Positions 6,891 through 14,917 of a DNA stretch of 35,693 nt are shown here, one piece after another. This DNA comes from an uncultured Dysosmobacter sp. (GTDB taxonomy: Bacteria; Bacillota; Clostridia; Oscillospirales; Oscillospiraceae), in NCBI GenBank assembly GCA_934636905.1, contig CAKUBJ010000020.1, forward strand, positions 1 to 35,693, in the 5' to 3' direction. Position numbers and translations under genes: made by a program. Position 1 is the stretch's first letter; each line of letters begins with the position of its first letter. The notes under the pieces are model-generated. The model was not told the origin of the DNA and ran no database searches. It saw nothing but the letters and a program-made list of their open reading frames with translations.

Positions 6891-7703
6891 TTATTTTTCC
6901 AGAATGTGGACGTTGAGATGGTCATAAGTCATTTCAACGCCGTGCTTTGCAAAAGTGTCCCGCAGGTTTTCGTTGACTGCGTGATAGAGCGGCCAGTAAT
7001 CCTCCGCGGCGCACCAGCAGTAGATGGTGTACTCAATGGCGCTGGCGCCGTAATTGGTGAGGTGCACCGTCGGCGCCGGCTCCGTCAGAACCCCCGGCGC
7101 GGCATCCACCGCTTCCATGCAGGCGGCCATAACCGCATCAGTGGGGGCGTCATAAGACGCGGTGACGGTGCGAACCACCCGGCGGCGTCCCAGCGTCGAG
7201 TAGTTGATGATTTTGGAGGAGGAAAGTTCCCGGTTGGGCATGAGAACCGTCTGCCCGTCAGGGGTTTCCAGCTTCGTGTGATTCAGGCCAATCTCCCGGA
7301 CGGCGCCGGAGATGCCGTTGGATTCCACAAAATCCCCCGGGGCAAAGGGATGGGAGGAGAGAATCACCAGCCCTCCCGCCACGTTGCCCAGAATGTCCTC
7401 CGCCGCCAGCGTAACACCCAGGGTGAGGACGGACAGCAGCGCCGTCAGGGAGGAGGTATTCAGCCCCAATGCCTCGGCGGTGATGATGACGGTGAGAATA
7501 TACAGCAGAGCCTTGATGCCGGTCAGCAGGAACTTCTGCAGCTTTGCGCTTACCTTCTGCATCCGGTTTACCAGACGGGTGACCGCTTTCATAATGAGCC
7601 GCACCGCAATCAGGCAGACCAGCAGGGTCATCAGGGCGGAGAGAACCTTCCCGAGGCTGTACCCGGCAACGGAGGCGCCCATCAGGCTGGAAACATCAGG
7701 CAT
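6891..7703 (-). CDS. mscS: Small-conductance mechanosensitive channel MscS
   Basis: This 270-residue protein opens under membrane tension to release solutes during hypo-osmotic shock. It has hydrophobic helices at about residues 15-40, 60-82 and 86-113. The third, pore-lining helix is Gly/Ala-rich (TLGVTLAAEDILGNVAGGL). The beta domain follows with PFAPGDFVE and the family signature TLLMPN-like QTVLMPNREL, then a cytoplasmic alpha/beta domain to the C-terminus. Size and order match the short MscS type. It sits between uridine phosphorylase and the acetyltransferase with short gaps, which suggests one transcription unit. Confidence 0.92.
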   Translation of the reverse strand: MPDVSSLMGASVAGYSLGKVLSALMTLLVCLIAVRLIMKAVTRLVNRMQKVSAKLQKFLLTGIKALLYILTVIITAEALGLNTSSLTALLSVLTLGVTLAAEDILGNVAGGLVILSSHPFAPGDFVESNGISGAVREIGLNHTKLETPDGQTVLMPNRELSSSKIINYSTLGRRRVVRTVTASYDAPTDAVMAACMEAVDAAPGVLTEPAPTVHLTNYGASAIEYTIYCWCAAEDYWPLYHAVNENLRDTFAKHGVEMTYDHLNVHILEK

Positions 7704-7724
7704 AATGAAAACAACCCCTTTCCC

Positions 7725-8498
7725 TTACCGGCCGGCTTTGCGGTCGGCCTCGATGAGCCGCTTCAGTCCTTCCACCGCCACTTTCACGGAGGTGGTGGTG
7801 TCCTCGCTCATCTTCTGATCCAGACCGGCGGCCTCTCGTTCCTGATTCCACACCACATGGAAGCAGCTGCCGCAGCGGCAGCCCAGAGCGGCGGCCACCA
7901 CAAACAGCGCGGCGGACTCCATCTCGCTGGCCTTGACACCCAGCCGCTTCCAGCTTTCCCATTTGGCCTTCAGTTCATAGCTGACGGGGGAGGCATCGGG
8001 GCTGTGCTGGCCGTAGAAGCTGTCCTTGCACTGCACCACGCCGGTGTGGAGGGGATAGCCCAGAGCCTTGGTAGCGTCTACCAGCGCGTTGGTGATCTCC
8101 CAGTCCGCCACGGCGGGGAACTCGATGGGGGCGTATTCCAGACTGGTGTGTTCAAACCGGATGGCGCCGGTGGCCACCACAATGTCCCCGGACTGGACAT
8201 TCAGGTCGATGCCGCCGCAGGTACCGGTGCGGATGAAGGTATCCGCGCCGCACTTGTGCAGCTCCTCCATGGCAATGGAGGCGGAGGGGCCGCCGATGCC
8301 GGTGGAGCAGGCCGTGACCTTTTCCCCCAGCAGCGTACCGGTCCAGACGTTGAACTCCCGATTATACGCCACCTGATGGGCGTCGTCAAACAGCGCAGCG
8401 ATGGCAGGCACCCGGCCGGGATCTCCGGGGAGGATGCAGTAACGTCCCACGTCGCCGTCGGTGCAGTGAATATGAAATTGCTTTTCCAGCTTTTGCAT
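7725..8498 (-). CDS. udp: Uridine phosphorylase
   Basis: This enzyme cleaves uridine with phosphate to uracil and ribose-1-phosphate (nucleoside salvage, cytoplasmic). Signature segments of the NP-I nucleoside phosphorylase family are present in order: [42 protein letters not shown] and the ribose-binding EMESAALF. Length, about 257 residues, is usual for Udp. The start at 8498 is preferred because the promoter at 8524-8552 places the transcript start only a few bases upstream of an in-frame ATG at 8510; GGTGAT lies just before 8498. The ATG at 8510 remains possible. It is the first gene of a probable udp-mscS-acetyltransferase unit. Confidence 0.92.
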   Translation of the reverse strand: MQKLEKQFHIHCTDGDVGRYCILPGDPGRVPAIAALFDDAHQVAYNREFNVWTGTLLGEKVTACSTGIGGPSASIAMEELHKCGADTFIRTGTCGGIDLNVQSGDIVVATGAIRFEHTSLEYAPIEFPAVADWEITNALVDATKALGYPLHTGVVQCKDSFYGQHSPDASPVSYELKAKWESWKRLGVKASEMESAALFVVAAALGCRCGSCFHVVWNQEREAAGLDQKMSEDTTTSVKVAVEGLKRLIEADRKAGR

Positions 8499-8523
8499 GG
8501 CAATCACCATTCCTTTCCCCTGT

Positions 8524-8552
8524 AGTATAGCAACGGAGCGCCTGTTTGTAAA
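8524..8552 (-). promoter_or_regulatory. Promoter of the udp-mscS-acetyltransferase unit
   Basis: On the minus strand, TTTACA (8552-8547) and TATACT (8529-8524) are separated by 17 nt. The predicted transcript start near 8517 implies a very short leader. Confidence 0.65.
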
Positions 8553-8667
8553 GGCTGGCGGGGATCTTCCCGGCTGGTGGAAGTGACGGAAAAACGGCAG
8601 TTATCTGCCGGCACGTTAAGGAGTTGTTGGGAAATACGACAAAAGTTTACGCAAAAATGAACAAAGC

Positions 8668-8696
8668 TTGCGCCTTGTTAAATGATAGATTATAAT
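8668..8696 (+). promoter_or_regulatory. Promoter of the hydrogenase operon with a possible Rex half-site
   Basis: TTGCGC (8668-8673) and TATAAT (8691-8696) are separated by 17 nt. Within the spacer TTGTTAA (8676-8682) matches one arm of the Rex operator known from Gram-positive bacteria, but the second arm is not recognisable. NADH-responsive control would suit the operon, yet this is a weak suggestion. Confidence 0.6.
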
Positions 8697-8757
8697 GAAA
8701 GCTGCTGTGTGAAAAATATGGCAAAGACGGAAGAAACAGAAGGAGAGGATAAGATCC

Positions 8758-9258
8758 ATGCTGGACAAGCGCTATTTTCAGACTACCAACGAGATCATCA
8801 GCCGGTATCCGCTGGAAGAAAAGTCCCTGATCCCCATTATTCAGGACATTCAGGCGGCCTACCGCTATCTTCCGCCGGATCTGCTGGACTATGTGGCCAA
8901 AAAGATCGGCATCACGGAAACCAAAGCCTTCAGCGTTGCGAGCTTCTATGAGAATTTTTCCTTTGAGCAGAAGGGCAGGTACGTCCTGAAGGTCTGTGAC
9001 GGGACGGCGTGCCATGTCCGCAAATCCACGCCGGTGCTGGAATACCTGCGTCAGGAACTGGGACTCAGCGAAACGAAGCAGACCACCGACGACCTCCTCT
9101 TTACGGTGGAGGTGGTGTCCTGTCTGGGAGCCTGCGGACTGGCTCCGGCCATGATGGTCAACGAGCAGGTGCACCCCAAAATGACGCCGGAAAAGGCGGA
9201 GGAGCTGCTGAAGACCCTCCGGAAAGAGGCAGAGGAGGAACAGCATGACGAGAATTGA
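8758..9258 (+). CDS. hydC: NADH-dependent [FeFe]-hydrogenase, NuoE-like [2Fe-2S] subunit (HydC/HndA)
   Basis: This 166-residue subunit has a thioredoxin-like [2Fe-2S] domain. Its four cluster cysteines are Cys80 and Cys85 in VCDGTACH and Cys122 and Cys126 in SCLGACG, the pattern of the 24-kDa subunit of NADH dehydrogenase. It relays electrons between the flavin subunit and HydA. A leading helical segment (residues 1-60) is also usual for the family. AAGGAGAGG precedes the start. The stop overlaps the next gene by 14 nt, implying translational coupling. Gene order NuoE-like, NuoF-like, HydA is that of trimeric NAD(P)-linked or electron-bifurcating hydrogenases. Confidence 0.93.
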   Translation: MLDKRYFQTTNEIISRYPLEEKSLIPIIQDIQAAYRYLPPDLLDYVAKKIGITETKAFSVASFYENFSFEQKGRYVLKVCDGTACHVRKSTPVLEYLRQELGLSETKQTTDDLLFTVEVVSCLGACGLAPAMMVNEQVHPKMTPEKAEELLKTLRKEAEEEQHDEN

Positions 9259-11137
9259 AAACCGTTTTCAGCTTAAGCAGGTGCGGGCGGAGTGTCAGGA
9301 GGCTCTGAAGCAGGAGCAGTGCCGCATTCTCATCTGCGGCGGCACCGGCTGCCTTGCCGGCGGCTCCGCCAGACTGTATGAGCGCATGAAGGAACTGGCG
9401 GCCGGGCAGGCGGACGTAAAGGTGGAAATCGGCCCTGAAATCGCCCATCCCGAAACCCCGGGGCAGATCGGCGTCCACAAAAGCGGCTGCCACGGCTTCT
9501 GCGAAATGGGCCCCCTGATGCGGATTGAGCCTTACGGCTACCTCTACCTGAAGGTGCAGGAGAGCGACTGTGAGGAGATTTTTGAAAAGACCGTCCTGAA
9601 GGGGCACCGGGTGGAGCGGCTCATGTATCATCAGGGGGAGAAGGTCTATCCCTCTGAGGAGGAGATCCCCTTCTATGCCAAACAGACCCGTCTGGTGCTG
9701 AAGAACTGCGGCCATATCGACGCCGAGTGCATTGAGGCCGCGCTGGCGGCCGGTGCCTACGAGGGCTTTGAAAAGGCGTTGTTTGAAATGACGCCCAAGG
9801 CGGTGATCCAGACCGTGACGGATTCCCGGCTCCGGGGCCGGGGCGGCGCAGGCTTCCCGGCGGGGAAGAAGTGGAGCCAGGTGGCTGCCCAGAAGGAGCC
9901 GGTGCGCTATGTGGTCTGCAACGGCGACGAGGGCGACCCCGGTGCGTTTATGGATCGCAGCGTCATGGAAGGCGACCCCCACCGGATGATCGAGGGCATG
10001 ATGATCGCGGCCTACGCCGTGGACGCCCGGGAGGGCTACATCTATGTCCGCGCCGAGTATCCCCTTGCCATTGAGCGGCTGAAGCTGGCCATTGCCCAGG
10101 CGGAGGAGGCCGGACTGCTGGGTGACCATATTCTGGGAACGGAGTTCAGCTTCCATCTGCATATCAACCGGGGCGCCGGCGCCTTCGTCTGCGGCGAGGG
10201 CAGCGCCCTGACCGCCTCCATCGAGGGCAAGCGGGGAATGCCCCGGGTCAAGCCCCCCCGCACCGTGGAGCACGGCCTGTGGGAAAAGCCCACGGTGCTC
10301 AACAACGTGGAAACCTACGCCAATGTGCCCATGATTATCCTGCGGGGGGCGGAGTGGTACCGCGGCATCGGCACACCGGAAAGCCCCGGCACCAAGGCCT
10401 TCGCCCTGACCGGCAACGTGTGCAACACCGGCCTGATTGAGGTGCCCATGGGCACGCCCCTGCGGGATATCGTGTTTGACGTGGGCGGCGGCATTCCCAA
10501 CGGCAAGAAATTCAAGGCCGTGCAGATCGGCGGCCCCTCCGGCGGCTGCCTGTCGGAAAAGGATCTGGATCGCCACATGGACTTTGACTCCCTCACCAGA
10601 ATCGGTGCCATGATCGGCTCCGGCGGCATGGTGGTCATGGACGAGGATACCTGCATGGTTGAGGTGGCGCGCTTCTTCATGAGTTTCACCCAGCGGGAGA
10701 GCTGCGGCAAGTGCGTCCCCTGCCGGGAGGGCACCCAGCGGATGCTGGAGATTCTGGAGCGCATCGTAGCGGGGCAGGGCACCATGGAGGATCTGGACAC
10801 CCTGCGGGATCTGGCGGACATGATTGAAAATACCGCCCTCTGCGGTCTGGGCAAGAGCGCCCCAAAGCCGGTGATCAGCACCCTCAACGCCTTCCGGGAC
10901 GAGTACATTGCCCATATCCGCGACCGCCGCTGCCCTGCGGGGGTCTGCTCCAAACTGCGGGTTTACAAAATCGACCCCGCCAAATGCAAGGGGTGCTCCA
11001 AGTGCGCCCGGAACTGCCCGGTGTCGGCCATCCACGGCGTTGTGAAGTCGCCCTATACCATTGACCAGGACGTCTGCATCCGCTGCGGCGGCTGCGTGGA
11101 GCAGTGTGCCTTCGGCGCGGTCACTGTTGAGAAGTAA
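9245..11137 (+). CDS. hydB: NADH-dependent [FeFe]-hydrogenase, NuoF-like flavoprotein subunit (HydB/HndC)
   Basis: This 630-residue flavoprotein oxidises or reduces NAD(P)H and feeds electrons to HydA. Domains in order are: an N-terminal thioredoxin-like [2Fe-2S] domain (Cys31, Cys36, Cys82, Cys86); the NuoF core with RGRGGAGFPAGKKW at 197-210 for NADH and CNGDEGDPGAF at 225-235 for FMN; an SLBB segment; a [4Fe-4S] site at Cys487, Cys490, Cys493 and Cys533; and a C-terminal two-[4Fe-4S] ferredoxin domain (Cys581/584/587/591 and Cys611/614/617/621). This layout equals bifurcating HydB. Whether ferredoxin is a true partner here cannot be proved from sequence. The ATG lies inside the 3' end of the preceding gene. 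Confidence 0.94.
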   Translation: MTRIENRFQLKQVRAECQEALKQEQCRILICGGTGCLAGGSARLYERMKELAAGQADVKVEIGPEIAHPETPGQIGVHKSGCHGFCEMGPLMRIEPYGYLYLKVQESDCEEIFEKTVLKGHRVERLMYHQGEKVYPSEEEIPFYAKQTRLVLKNCGHIDAECIEAALAAGAYEGFEKALFEMTPKAVIQTVTDSRLRGRGGAGFPAGKKWSQVAAQKEPVRYVVCNGDEGDPGAFMDRSVMEGDPHRMIEGMMIAAYAVDAREGYIYVRAEYPLAIERLKLAIAQAEEAGLLGDHILGTEFSFHLHINRGAGAFVCGEGSALTASIEGKRGMPRVKPPRTVEHGLWEKPTVLNNVETYANVPMIILRGAEWYRGIGTPESPGTKAFALTGNVCNTGLIEVPMGTPLRDIVFDVGGGIPNGKKFKAVQIGGPSGGCLSEKDLDRHMDFDSLTRIGAMIGSGGMVVMDEDTCMVEVARFFMSFTQRESCGKCVPCREGTQRMLEILERIVAGQGTMEDLDTLRDLADMIENTALCGLGKSAPKPVISTLNAFRDEYIAHIRDRRCPAGVCSKLRVYKIDPAKCKGCSKCARNCPVSAIHGVVKSPYTIDQDVCIRCGGCVEQCAFGAVTVEK

Positions 11138-11150
11138 GGAGGATGCCGCC

Positions 11151-12851
11151 ATGGGATTTATGACCATTGACGGTCAGCGGGTGGAGTTTACCAACGAACC
11201 CAACGTCCTGACCGTGATCCGCAATGCGGAGATTGATATTCCGACCCTGTGCTACCATTCCGAACTGTCCATCTACGGCGCCTGCCGGCTGTGCACCGTG
11301 GAGGACGACCGGGGCAAGACCTTTGCCTCCTGTGCGGAGCCGCCCCGGGACGGCATGGTGATCTACACCAACACCCCCCGGCTCATGCGCTACCGCCGCA
11401 CCATTCTGGAACTGCTGCTGGCCGCCCACGACCGTGACTGCACCACCTGCGTCAAAAGCGGCGAGTGCCATCTGCTGGAACTGGCCCACCGCATGGGCGT
11501 GGATCGGATCCGGTTCAAGAACCGGGAAGCCAGATACCCCATTGACGACAGTTCCCCCTCCATTGTCCGCAACCCCAACAAGTGCATCCTCTGCGGCGAC
11601 TGCGTCCGGATGTGCGACAATGTGCAGGCGGTGAACGTCATCGACTTTGCCTACCGGGGCACCAGCACACTGGTGACGCCTGCCTTCAACAAGACCCTCG
11701 CCCAGACCAACTGCGTCAACTGCGGCCAGTGCCGCACGGTCTGCCCCACCGGCGCCATCAGCATCCGCACCAACATCGACGAGGTGTGGGACGCTCTGGC
11801 GGATCCGGACACCATCGTGGTGGCACAGGTGGCACCGGCAGTCCGGGTGGCGCTGGGGGATCGCTTCGGAATGCCCAAGGGCGAAAACGTCATGGGCAAG
11901 CTGGTCAACGCCCTGCACCGGCTGGGCTTTGCGGAGGTGTACGACACCACCTACGGCGCGGATCTCACCGTCATTGAAGAGGCGGAGGAACTGCTGGCTC
12001 ATATTTCCGGCGGGAAGAAGGGGCCGCTGTTCACCTCCTGCTGCCCGGCGTGGGTGAAGTTCTGCGAAACCCGGTATCCGGAACTGGCAGGCAATATCTC
12101 CACCTGCCGATCCCCCCAGCAGATGTTCGGCGCGGTAATCCGGGAGTATTACCGCAGCCCGGAAATCAACCGGGGCAAGAAGCTGCTGTCGGTTTCCATC
12201 ATGCCCTGCACCGCCAAGAAGGAGGAGATCCTCCGGCCGGAGTCCAGAACCAACGGCCGGCAGGACGTGGACTACGTCCTGACCACCACCGAGGTGGCCG
12301 CCATGATCCGCAAATCCGGCATCCGCTTTGAGAATATCGAAGGGGAGTCCACCGATATGCCCTTTGGCATCGGTTCCGGCGGCGGCGTGATTTTCGGGGT
12401 CACCGGCGGCGTGACGGAGGCGGTGCTGCGCCGGATTCAGAAGGGGCACAGCCGCACCGACATGGACAGAATCCGCACCAGCGGCGTCCGGGGAGACGAG
12501 GGCATCAAGGAACTGGTGTTTGACTACATGGGCCGGGAGATCCGGGCCGCCGTGGTCAACGGCCTTGGCAATGCCGACAAACTCATCAAACGCATCCGCA
12601 GCGGCGAGGTGGAATATGACTTTGTGGAAGTCATGGCCTGCCGCAGAGGCTGCATCATGGGCGGCGGTCAGCCGGTGGGCGCCGGCCCCCGGACCCGGAA
12701 GGCCCGGGCCAAGGGGCTGTATGATACCGACGTGGCAACCCAGATCAAGAAGTCCAACGAGAACCCCATGGTTCTCTCCCTGTATGAGGGGCTGCTGAAG
12801 GGCAAGACCCATCAGCTGCTGCACCGCAATTTTGACGGCGCAGACGACTGA
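11151..12851 (+). CDS. hydA: [FeFe]-hydrogenase catalytic subunit HydA (group A)
   Basis: This 566-residue enzyme makes or oxidises H2. It has an N-terminal [2Fe-2S] domain (Cys34/45/48/61), a His-Cys3 [4Fe-4S] site (His93, Cys97, Cys100, Cys106), and two further [4Fe-4S] sites (Cys145/148/151/155 and Cys188/191/194/198). The H-cluster domain has the three family motifs: TSCCPAW (296-301), SIMPCTAKK (349-357) and MACRRGCIMGGGQP (495-508). Cys297 fits the proton-transfer cysteine and Cys298, Cys353, Cys497 and Cys501 the H-cluster ligands of clostridial CpI. In the third motif RR replaces the usual PG. The start follows AAGGAGG by 7-8 nt. Maturases HydE, HydF and HydG are not in the window. 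Confidence 0.95.
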   Translation: MGFMTIDGQRVEFTNEPNVLTVIRNAEIDIPTLCYHSELSIYGACRLCTVEDDRGKTFASCAEPPRDGMVIYTNTPRLMRYRRTILELLLAAHDRDCTTCVKSGECHLLELAHRMGVDRIRFKNREARYPIDDSSPSIVRNPNKCILCGDCVRMCDNVQAVNVIDFAYRGTSTLVTPAFNKTLAQTNCVNCGQCRTVCPTGAISIRTNIDEVWDALADPDTIVVAQVAPAVRVALGDRFGMPKGENVMGKLVNALHRLGFAEVYDTTYGADLTVIEEAEELLAHISGGKKGPLFTSCCPAWVKFCETRYPELAGNISTCRSPQQMFGAVIREYYRSPEINRGKKLLSVSIMPCTAKKEEILRPESRTNGRQDVDYVLTTTEVAAMIRKSGIRFENIEGESTDMPFGIGSGGGVIFGVTGGVTEAVLRRIQKGHSRTDMDRIRTSGVRGDEGIKELVFDYMGREIRAAVVNGLGNADKLIKRIRSGEVEYDFVEVMACRRGCIMGGGQPVGAGPRTRKARAKGLYDTDVATQIKKSNENPMVLSLYEGLLKGKTHQLLHRNFDGADD

Positions 12852-12903
12852 GGGCGGGGGTTCCCGGCAGCGGCGTTTTGGTGTAATACAATGTCGTAAT
12901 GCA

Positions 12904-12945
12904 ACGAGGGCGATGCACATTCTGTGCATCGCCCTCGTACTTTTT
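12904..12945 (+). terminator. Terminator of the hydrogenase operon (left hairpin flanking repeat E)
   Basis: This is a perfect 16-bp stem (ACGAGGGCGATGCACA arm) with loop TTC and a following CTTTTT. A closely similar hairpin in inverted orientation (loop GAA) lies at 13095-13131. Confidence 0.9.
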
Positions 12946-13094
12946 CAGTAAAACGGAGGATCTTACGCGGCAGTAAGGAAGGGTGTGTGCGGGAAACCCA
13001 AGAGGGGTTTCCTGCACGGTTGAAATCAGCGGTATTCAGAACTTTTTGAAGTTCTGAATACAAACTCGGCGGGGAGAAAAGACTTTTTCGACAC
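12946..13094 (+). repeat. Interspersed intergenic repeat, copy E (diverged)
   Basis: This diverged copy has a poorly conserved left end. The GTAAGGAAGGGTGTGTG block is present. The first stem is GTGCGGGA/TCCTGCAC and the second GTATTCAGAACTT/AAGTTCTGAATAC. Relative to copy C both stems differ at paired positions on both arms, so pairing is kept. The terminal hairpin is present but imperfect. It lies between the convergent hydA and DUF3842 genes. Confidence 0.8.
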
Positions 13095-13131
13095 GCAGAG
13101 AGCGATGCACAGAATGTGCATCGCCCTCTGC
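13095..13131. terminator. Right locus-specific hairpin flanking repeat E
   Basis: The stem of GCAGAGAGCGATGCACA with its complement contains one mismatch, and the loop is GAA. It corresponds to the inverted form of the hydrogenase terminator at 12904-12938. Confidence 0.6.
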
Positions 13132-13274
13132 ATAAGTCCGCCCGTTTAACGGCATCACTTTTTACGCACCTGTTCCGGCACCGGCAATGTGCCTTGCAAT
13201 GCCCGGCTTCCTGCGGCGTTGCTCCATTCGAAAACGGCGTACCTTTAGGACTTCGGGGCAAGGCGCCCCGGGAC

Positions 13275-13715
13275 TCAGGCATTTCCGCAAAGCAGTTCCA
13301 GTTCCTCCGCCAGAAGCCGCATGGCTTCGTTCAGGCAGCTCTGCATGGACTGGGGCGGGCCGGCTGCAATCCGGATGCTGCACCGCTGCGCCGGCAGCAG
13401 AATTTTTACGGCGTCGCTGGCGCCGATGGCCGATGCCATGGCAGGCGTGACCTCCCCCAGAAGGCCGTTTGCCATGAGGATTCCCACCGGCCCCAGAATG
13501 GCCTGCACCCGAGGCGCATTGTAAATCACGGCATTTTCCCCGGTGGCACCGTCATCGGCATCCCCCTTGAGCATGGCGGCAGTGGCCATTGCGTTGGTGC
13601 CCAGCGCCCGAATTGCAACCTGGGGAAATTCGGCTTTGATCCGCTGGGTAATGGCGCGGCCCATGCCGCCGCCCTGCCCGTCGATGACCGCCACACGGAT
13701 TTTTTTCTCCCGCAT
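13275..13715 (-). CDS. DUF3842 family protein
   Basis: This 146-residue protein matches the DUF3842 family by its opening RVAVIDGQGGGMG, the ALGTNAMATAAMLKG segment, GATGENAVIYNA and GPVGILMANGLLGEVTP. The Gly-rich start suggests a Rossmann-like nucleotide-binding fold, but no activity is established for the family. The start is taken at 13715 because GGGAGG lies about 10 nt upstream; an in-frame ATG 23 codons earlier lacks a comparable site. It is transcribed divergently from the TetR gene, with about 180 bp between the starts. Confidence 0.8.
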   Translation of the reverse strand: MREKKIRVAVIDGQGGGMGRAITQRIKAEFPQVAIRALGTNAMATAAMLKGDADDGATGENAVIYNAPRVQAILGPVGILMANGLLGEVTPAMASAIGASDAVKILLPAQRCSIRIAAGPPQSMQSCLNEAMRLLAEELELLCGNA

Positions 13716-13834
13716 TTTCTGTATGCCTCCCATATGATGCTGCTTTTCAAATCTCATTTTATCCTGCCTCCGGGTTTCCGTCAATGCCTTTTCCTGCTTC
13801 CGATGCAGCCGGCCTGCCCAGCGGGAGATTCCTC

Positions 13835-13862
13835 TTGACTTTTCCGGACAGACTGCTATAAT
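13835..13862 (+). promoter_or_regulatory. Promoter of the TetR-family regulator
   Basis: TTGACT (13835-13840) and consensus TATAAT (13857-13862) are separated by 16 nt. The predicted transcript start falls inside the palindrome at 13867-13884. Confidence 0.75.
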
Positions 13863-13866
13863 GAAA

Positions 13867-13884
13867 CTAACTAATATTAGTTAG
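13867..13884. promoter_or_regulatory. Perfect 18-bp palindromic operator, probably for TetR autoregulation
   Basis: CTAACTAATATTAGTTAG is a perfect palindrome immediately after the -10 box and 12 bp before the regulator's start codon. Size, symmetry and position fit a TetR-dimer operator that blocks initiation. Binding is inferred. Confidence 0.7.
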
Positions 13885-13896
13885 CTGGCGGTGGAG

Positions 13897-14526
13897 ATGA
13901 AACAGGAAGACACAAAGCAGAGGATTCTCAACAAGGCGCTGGAACTGTTTGCCGCAAAGGGCTATGATTCCGTCAGCGTCGGGGAAATTGCCGGGGCGGT
14001 GGGCATCAAGGCCCCCTCCCTCTACAATCACTTTTCCGGAAAGCAGGCCATTTTTGACGCCATTGTGGAGTCCACGGCGGCGCAGTATGAGGCGGACACC
14101 GGGAAGATCGACATCCATGTGGAGAATGCCGCCCGGGATGTCCCGGTTTTCGCGGAGATTACGGCGGAGGGGCTGTTTGAAAAGGTGCGGCAGATTTTTG
14201 AATACTCCCTCCACAACCAATGCATCCGCCGCTTCCGGCGGATGATGACCATGGAGCAGTTCCGCTCACCGGAACTGGCCGCCCTGTATTCCGAACGCTA
14301 TGTGGATCGGGTGCTGGCCTACCATGCCGGCGTTTTCCGCGCCCTGATGGCATCCGGGGAGATCCGGCCGCAGGATCCCGATACGCTGGCCATGATGTAT
14401 ACGGCGCCGGTACTGACGCTTATTGCAGTGTGCGACCGCCAGCCGGAGCGGGAAGGGGAGTGCCTGGAAAAACTCAGAAAGCATGTGACCCTGTTCTTTC
14501 AGATGGTGCACGGCGGCGGAGCCTGA
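13897..14526 (+). CDS. TetR/AcrR-family transcriptional regulator
   Basis: This roughly 209-residue repressor-type protein has the TetR DNA-binding domain at about residues 5-50: RILNKALELFAAKGYDSVSV, then IAGAVGIKAPSLYNHFSGK as the helix-turn-helix. The C-terminal part is the variable ligand and dimer domain and gives no clue to the ligand. No transporter or enzyme is co-oriented immediately downstream, so the regulated target is unknown beyond likely autoregulation. The start codon is uncertain: an in-frame GTG at 13891 and the ATG at 13897 are both possible, and the ribosome-binding site is weak and close (GGCGGTGGAG). Confidence 0.9.
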   Translation: MKQEDTKQRILNKALELFAAKGYDSVSVGEIAGAVGIKAPSLYNHFSGKQAIFDAIVESTAAQYEADTGKIDIHVENAARDVPVFAEITAEGLFEKVRQIFEYSLHNQCIRRFRRMMTMEQFRSPELAALYSERYVDRVLAYHAGVFRALMASGEIRPQDPDTLAMMYTAPVLTLIAVCDRQPEREGECLEKLRKHVTLFFQMVHGGGA

Positions 14527-14620
14527 CGGATGCCCAGGCGTTTCGGACTGCATGGGCAAAGCGCCCGGAAACGGCTGCATCCTCCTGCACCGGCGCGAAA
14601 ACAGACAATCGCATATATTT

Positions 14621-14784
14621 TCAGCGTGTCGAAAAAGCCTTTTCGCCCCGCTGAGCAAGTTTTCAGAACTTTACAAAAGTTCTGAAAACTGCAAATTTTA
14701 ATGGCGCAGGACACCCTTTTTGGGTTTTCCGCGCACACCCTTCCTTACCGTTGCAGAAAACTTACCACTTTATCGACAGTCTCA
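14621..14784 (-). repeat. Interspersed intergenic repeat, copy F (inverted)
   Basis: This full-length copy is in inverted orientation: the terminal hairpin (TCAGCGTGTCG...) is at the left and GACTGTCGATAAAGTGG (minus strand) at the right. The AGTTTTCAGAACTTT/AAAGTTCTGAAAACT-type stem is intact with a variant loop. Unlike copies B-E, no matching hairpins flank it. It lies between the TetR gene and the RNHCP gene. Confidence 0.88.
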
Positions 14785-14802
14785 TTTTTTAAGGAGTATT
14801 GT

Positions 14803-14841
14803 TTGAAGCTGAATCGTTTATTACCGGAGCGTGTGGCCTGA
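14803..14841 (+). CDS. Possible 12-residue leader peptide upstream of the RNHCP gene
   Basis: A TTG codon preceded by AAGGAG with 6-nt spacing opens a 12-codon frame (MKLNRLLPERVA) ending in TGA at 14839-14841. The stop abuts a strong hairpin at 14842-14883. The good ribosome-binding site is the only support; no promoter is obvious and the peptide is not recognised. Confidence 0.25.
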   Translation: MKLNRLLPERVA

Positions 14842-14883
14842 CCGGGAGGTCTGGCAAATGTAACTGCACGCCATGCCTCCCGG
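14842..14883 (+). promoter_or_regulatory. Hairpin in the 5' region of the RNHCP gene
   Basis: CCGGGAGG (14842-14849) pairs with CCTCCCGG (14876-14883) and TGGC with GCCA inside, separated by a symmetric TC/TG internal loop. There is no T tract, so it is unlikely to be a terminator. It lies about 35 nt upstream of the start codon and its ribosome-binding site. Confidence 0.4.
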
Positions 14884-14917
14884 CGGATATGGAATCATAT
14901 CTTCAGGAGGTAACACC

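Noticed and set aside
12904..13131. CRISPR-like array from repeated hairpins
   Set aside because: There are only two hairpin copies per locus, no regular spacers and no cas genes; they flank a conserved intergenic element.
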